From Calliopum simillimum (taxonomy: Eukaryota; Arthropoda; Insecta; Diptera; Lauxaniidae), in the NCBI GenBank assembly GCA_951812925.1, contig OX638370.1, positions 94,130,897 through 94,194,896 of the forward strand: a DNA stretch of 64,000 nucleotides, written 5' to 3'. Both the position numbers and the translations under genes were made by a program. This document shows, in pieces, positions 59,689 to 64,000 of the stretch (position 1 is its first letter; every line of letters begins with the position of its first letter). The notes beneath the pieces are model-generated. The model had not been told where the DNA came from and did not search any database. It saw only the letters and a list, made by a program, of their open reading frames with translations.

Positions 59689-60616
59689 CCCTTTCAGGAC
59701 CATAGGGACATATGTGTCCCAAGACAAAAATAAATTATATTTAAATAAGTAAGAAACCGATATATGTAATTTTGACATTTATCAGTTCCTAAACGCTTCC
59801 TTCATTCCTATTAAATCTGGCAACACCATCAGAAGCACCGTTATTTTTGTATGATCATTTTAATGTGACAGTTTGTGTGGTGAACTATTGCTATACTTAA
59901 CAGCAAAATTTATAGGTGTTTAACTGTTTTTAATCATATTATAGTGTGAAATAATTGTTGACATGTTAATAGATTGTTATTTTATACATTAATTGAACCA
60001 TTATTTAAGTTTAGTATATTGATAAATCATAAAATTCAAAATGGGACACCGGTGTCCCTATGGTCGTTAAGGGTAACTTTTCAACTCACTTTTGTACTAC
60101 AGTTTTACCAATTTCACTGGCAATCAAAATAAAAAAATTTAATGAACCTGTTAGTAGACATATGTACTGTAACGTACTTTTTGACACTAAATTTGAATCC
60201 GAGGCCAGAATTGCTCATATACTTCAGGATTTCCAGATATCCGTGCTTGAAGCTGAGAAAGCGCTGTTTTCAATCTTGCGGTGTAGTTCCAGGAGATGGT
60301 TTATTTTAATTCTTTTGATGGCATCAAATAGCCCTAATCTTACCTATCAAACCATACCTCTAAATTTTTTCAATTGGACCCTTACTTTCCGAGTTATCAC
60401 GCTTTGAAATAGGGGCATATTTTCCCCATATAAAAATGTATGGGGAAAAAGTCTCCCTTAACGACCATAGGGACATATATGACCCAGAAAATTCCAGAAA
60501 AGCCGTTAAAATTTTTTGAATTTTTATTTTAAAATATGTTTTCTGGACGCCCAATAGACCATTATAAAAGCTAACATGGTTGCATAACCCCCCAATTCCT
60601 TACGGTCCTGAAAGGG
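59689..60616. mobile_element. piggyBac-like non-autonomous element, TTAA-flanked
   Basis: Perfect inverted ends CCCTTTCAGGACC with TTAA on each side (59685-59688 and 60617-60620), the piggyBac hallmark. Subterminal motifs ACCATAGGGACATATGTGTC recur inside at 60030-60070 and 60455-60485. There is no transposase. The middle (about 60170-60410) is homologous to the fold-back repeats at 52.9 and 39.9 kb, suggesting a captured or nested repeat. Confidence 0.88.
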
Positions 60617-60620
60617 TTAA

Positions 60621-62052
60621 GTTGTCTTTAAAGATTGATGTGCGTTCAGTTTGCAGATAAGTTTATCGTGGTCCCTCTCAGCATGAATAAAGAATGATGC
60701 TGCAAACTTCTTTCGATTGACAGCAAGTTTTGTAATACCACAAGGTCACTTTATTACAAGGAAGTGACCATAGCATGAAACATATTTTTATTTTGAAACT
60801 CTTAAAATTTTTTAAGTGAAAATCATAAAATTTTATCAATTCAACTTTAAAGCAACACAAATTAAATATTCTTGGCCCAATATTTTATTGATTTGTTTGC
60901 TTACATAATATCCACTTTTGCTTAAGTTTAACAAACAAAAATAACTCACAGCGACTACTGACCATTTATGCTGCAAGCTACCCGTCAATGTGTCAGATAT
61001 TCAGGAAGGCATTAAAGTACAGATTATAGAAAAAGCTCACGCATATTTACGATGGGTATGTTGTATACAAAATTCATGACGAAAAGGCATATGGTTCCAG
61101 GCATAACAATAGCCCTAGTGGGTGGATGGGTGATTATGGCGAAAACGATGTTTGCTTTGCATGTCTGATTAAAAATTTAAACTGTTGTAAATATGTAAAT
61201 ATACATATAAGTATGTAGATGACGATGTAACAACTACCGTACAAGCCATAAAATATTCCTTTCCATTTTGTATTCAGTGATGACTATAAAAAGAACACTG
61301 GGCGAATATGAACGTATGGCCAAAAATAATAAAAAAAAATACCGTGATAAATCTGAATCATAAATTTATATGAAAATTTAATTGAAAATATGTTTGTTGA
61401 GTCAAAATATCATACTTCAATATAGAAAAGGGAACAAGTTGGGGATTAGTAGTGCTTGGTAAAGAGATTTTTTTTCCATGTTAGGTATAACCATTAATAT
61501 GTTCATATTTAGTACCTGAAAATCAATCCAAGTTCAGTTTACAAACTGATCTCATCTAAAGTTTTTACTTGGTTGCTACAATTCCTGTCTTTTCGTCTGA
61601 AGTTTGTTCAAGCTGGATACATATACTATATAAAGTTTATATATATATATATTAGACTGGTTCAAAGTTTTATGTTAAAAAAATTAAGGTGCTTGGAATT
61701 TCGTTTCTCTTTGATGCAAATATGCATCATTCAAAATGTGGTTTATTTCAGAGGACATTTGATGTATTTTAAAAACCAAAAAGTGCCTATAAATAATGAA
61801 AAAATTTTTGTTTTAAAATTTAAACTGTTCAACTTCTTAAATCGACAAAAATATGCAAATTATCAAAAGTTTTAAAAAGTAACGAAAACACTGAAAAAAT
61901 TGGATTGAAAATTCCAAAACATAAGAACTTTATCTAAGAGTATCGAAATTATCGAAAAAATATCGAATAACAACAATAAGTATCAAATAATGTCGAATAA
62001 TCAAAAATGGTCGGAAATAGCTGAAAATAATCGAACAGCATCGAAAAGTATA
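60621..62052. other. intergenic, no gene seen
   Basis: AT-rich DNA; the open frame at 61573-61875 has no recognisable features beyond an AT bias. Confidence 0.4.
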
Positions 62053-62054
62053 AC

Positions 62055-62690
62055 TAGTAAGGGTACCTATTACCTTTGGCTTGTTCAAAAATAAAATACC
62101 CTACACTGTAGTATTTTGAAAATTTAGTTTGTACAGGAGGTCCTACACCCCATTAACCGAATTTAACTAGTTTTCGCTCAGATCTTGCACTAACTATTCC
62201 AAAATCCTGTGCTAAATTTGGTTTCATTACCTCAAATAATACTTGCACTACAGAAGTACGTAAATTTGGCTTGTATGGTATATGCCACGCCCTCTTGTTC
62301 GAGTTCACTTACTGTCCTTAGTGTTTGAGTGAAATTTGGTTGGATTATCTTAAATAACGCTTTCAGTAAAACATTTTGAAACTTTTGTTTATATGGGAGG
62401 TACCACGCCCTCTTCACCGAAATCACCTTGTTTTTGCTCAGAGCTTGTGCTTACTTTCCCTGGTAATTGTGTGTATTTCGCTTGCGTTATCGCAAATCAT
62501 GCACTCATACTATTTCGATTTGAATATATATTTTTTGGTATGAGCGGTAGGCTTGTCAGTGTATCAAATTTTATCGAACTATATTGCTTCGGTTTCTCGT
62601 GAAAAATATTTCCACAGACAAATAGACACCCAGCCAGCCAGACGGACATGGCCATATCGACTTCCAGAAGAAAAGGGACATTTTCTTCAC
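62055..62690 (+). repeat. mini-me-like dispersed repeat (copy R6), 3'-truncated
   Basis: Head 'agtaagggtacc' and 'taccctacactgtag', internal 'atgggaggtaccacgccc' units, 'cagccagccagacggacatgg' in part, then it stops at 'atatcgacttccag' and the tail is missing. Confidence 0.7.
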
Positions 62691-62814
62691 CAAATTAGAA
62701 ACCAAATTTTTTTAATTTTTGAAAAATACATATTATTTTGAATAAAATAACCCCCGATCACCGGAAAATTCCTAACATTGACTGAGTTCTGAGTTTAGAA
62801 ATCGTAAAATAAAC

Positions 62815-63310
62815 TAGTAAGAGTGTTACCTTTGGCCTGGCTAAAAATAATATGCCCTACACTGCAGTATTTGAAAATTTGGCTTGTACGGGAGGTGCCA
62901 CGCTTTCTTGACTGAATACACTTACTATAGTATTTGCTTAGATTTTGAACTAACTATTCCAAGTGTCTGCACAAAATTTGGTTTCATTGCCTTAAAAAAC
63001 GCTTTCAGTACAGCTTTTTGAAACTTTTGCTTATATGGGAGGTGTCACGCCTTCTAATTTTAATTGGTCTAGTTTTTGTTCAGGGTTTGCAATTAATGTT
63101 TTTAGTGTTTGGGTGAAATTTGGTTGTATTATCTTTAAAAACGCGGTATAACATTATGAAACTTTTGCTTATATGGGAGGTGCCACGCCCTCTAGTCCTT
63201 ATTCACTGACGCTGGTCGAGATTACATATATTTTTCTATACCTGCCACGCCTCCTTCTCTGCGTTACAAACGGAAGGACAAAGTAAATATACCCTGGGTG
63301 TAGGGTATAT
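62815..63310 (+). repeat. mini-me-like dispersed repeat (copy R7), microsatellite lost
   Basis: Head 'agtaagagtgttacctttgg' and 'gccctacactgcag', three units, then a jump straight to 'gacgctggtcgagatta' and the tail 'gggtgtagggtatat'. The CAGC tract and 'gacggacatgg' block are deleted. Confidence 0.75.
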
Positions 63311-63871
63311 TCTCAAAACTCAAATTTGTAAACATCGAAGTTCAAAGTTTGTCAATTTTTTTTCCAAAGGGGTAGGGGTTTCGTAAGAACATGTCTAAGC
63401 ACATAATTCTACATTAAACTGAAAACCGGTAATATTGAACATAACTCTTATTTTAAGCTGTACATACTACTAAATTTTGTTAGTGAAGATAAGATCTCTT
63501 TTCTTCTGGACGGTCACATGTATCGATTATTTAAAAAAAAGTTTCATTCAAATCTAATAATTGATTCAAGAGATCTAGGTAGGCAAAGGAAGTCAGTTCA
63601 GTCCCTATTTAATTGCCTTAATAACAACATATTTGATGCTTTGATTTTTATGAAATTCGGTATGCGCTCTTCCATATTCAGATGCCTGTTAGGTTGCTCG
63701 GCAGTTTCCATAATAATTATCGTTCAATGGTTCAATTTAGAAATCTGGGTATTGTACTTTTTATGGAACAAATGTGCTTAAGTTAATATATGAGCACATA
63801 AATATTGTGCCTAAAAAATGCTTCGTATTTTTCGCTGTCGCTTTTGAGTCACCAACTGCTTTTTATAGGAA
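63311..63871. other. intergenic, no gene supported
   Basis: An open frame at 63518-63781 (plus, 87 codons) has a basic N-terminus and a hydrophobic end but no family I recognise. Confidence 0.3.
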
Positions 63872-64000
63872 CTATTTTGTATCTTTTGAACCATTATGCT
63901 TTCTAGATTTCGAGCAACCTGTTCTAACCGCAATACCAAACACTGGAGTGTTAGGATTCTGCTTGAGGAGTTGCTTCAACTTCTTCAATAATTTTGAGTC
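63872..64000 (-). CDS. partial open frame cut by the window edge
   Basis: The minus strand is open from the window edge to a TAG at 63874-63872: 42 residues, beginning DSKLLKKLKQLLKQNPNTPV and ending SRKHNGSKDTK. The composition (basic, amphipathic start) looks more coding-like than nearby sequence. I do not recognise it; it could equally be a transposase scrap. Confidence 0.25.
   Translation of the reverse strand, partial: DSKLLKKLKQLLKQNPNTPVFGIAVRTGCSKSRKHNGSKDTK

Overview
The window reads as nuclear DNA of a higher dipteran fly. The genes have short AT-rich introns with GT-AG borders, intergenic DNA is very AT-rich, mariner and other DNA transposon relics are abundant, and the best-matching genes are insect Synaptobrevin and a chondroitin N-acetylgalactosaminyltransferase. 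From memory, both map close together at cytological 46 on Drosophila chromosome 2R. The repeat load suggests a large fly genome, perhaps a tephritid, but that is inference. There is no operon, phage, CRISPR array or bacterial gene here.

Four protein-coding genes could be rebuilt exon by exon, and each rebuilt reading frame closes in phase. (1) 9000-3322, minus strand: a six-exon Lifeguard/TMBIM (LFG) membrane protein of 367 residues with a threonine-rich tail. (2) 13265-19929, plus strand: a five-exon paralogue of 247 residues, head-to-head with the first. The two share intron phases and two exon sizes (126 and 150 nt), and each has lost acidic residues of the family's diaspartyl site. (3) 30199-26030, minus strand: Synaptobrevin, three coding exons, 125 residues. 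(4) 39173-43807, plus strand: a type II Golgi glycosyltransferase of the CSGALNACT family, seven exons, 683 residues. Nothing suggests the four act in one pathway; the LFG genes are a local duplication and the others are ordinary neighbours.

The rest is mostly transposable elements, many nested. They include two internally deleted mariners of one family (1671-2566, 11641-12477), a second mariner family in inverted orientation (54.84-55.72 kb, 58.09-58.79 kb), and a scrap of another mariner at 34.39 kb. A pogo/Tigger-like element (36737-37882) has TA duplications and a nested 298-bp MITE; a second MITE copy of equal length lies at 4266-4563. There are also a hAT-like MITE inside a tRNA-like sequence (47.83-48.31 kb), a TTAA-flanked piggyBac-like element (59689-60616), a 5'-truncated non-LTR retrotransposon (17925-18807), several fold-back elements, and about seven copies of a microsatellite-bearing mini-me-like repeat. 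A 39-bp minisatellite of about 29 units (9.71-10.86 kb) sits between the two LFG genes.

Large stretches (19.93-22.1, 22.7-26.0, 30.2-33.8, 38.0-39.1, 48.3-49.1, 49.7-51.6, 60.6-62.0 kb) showed no gene I could support.
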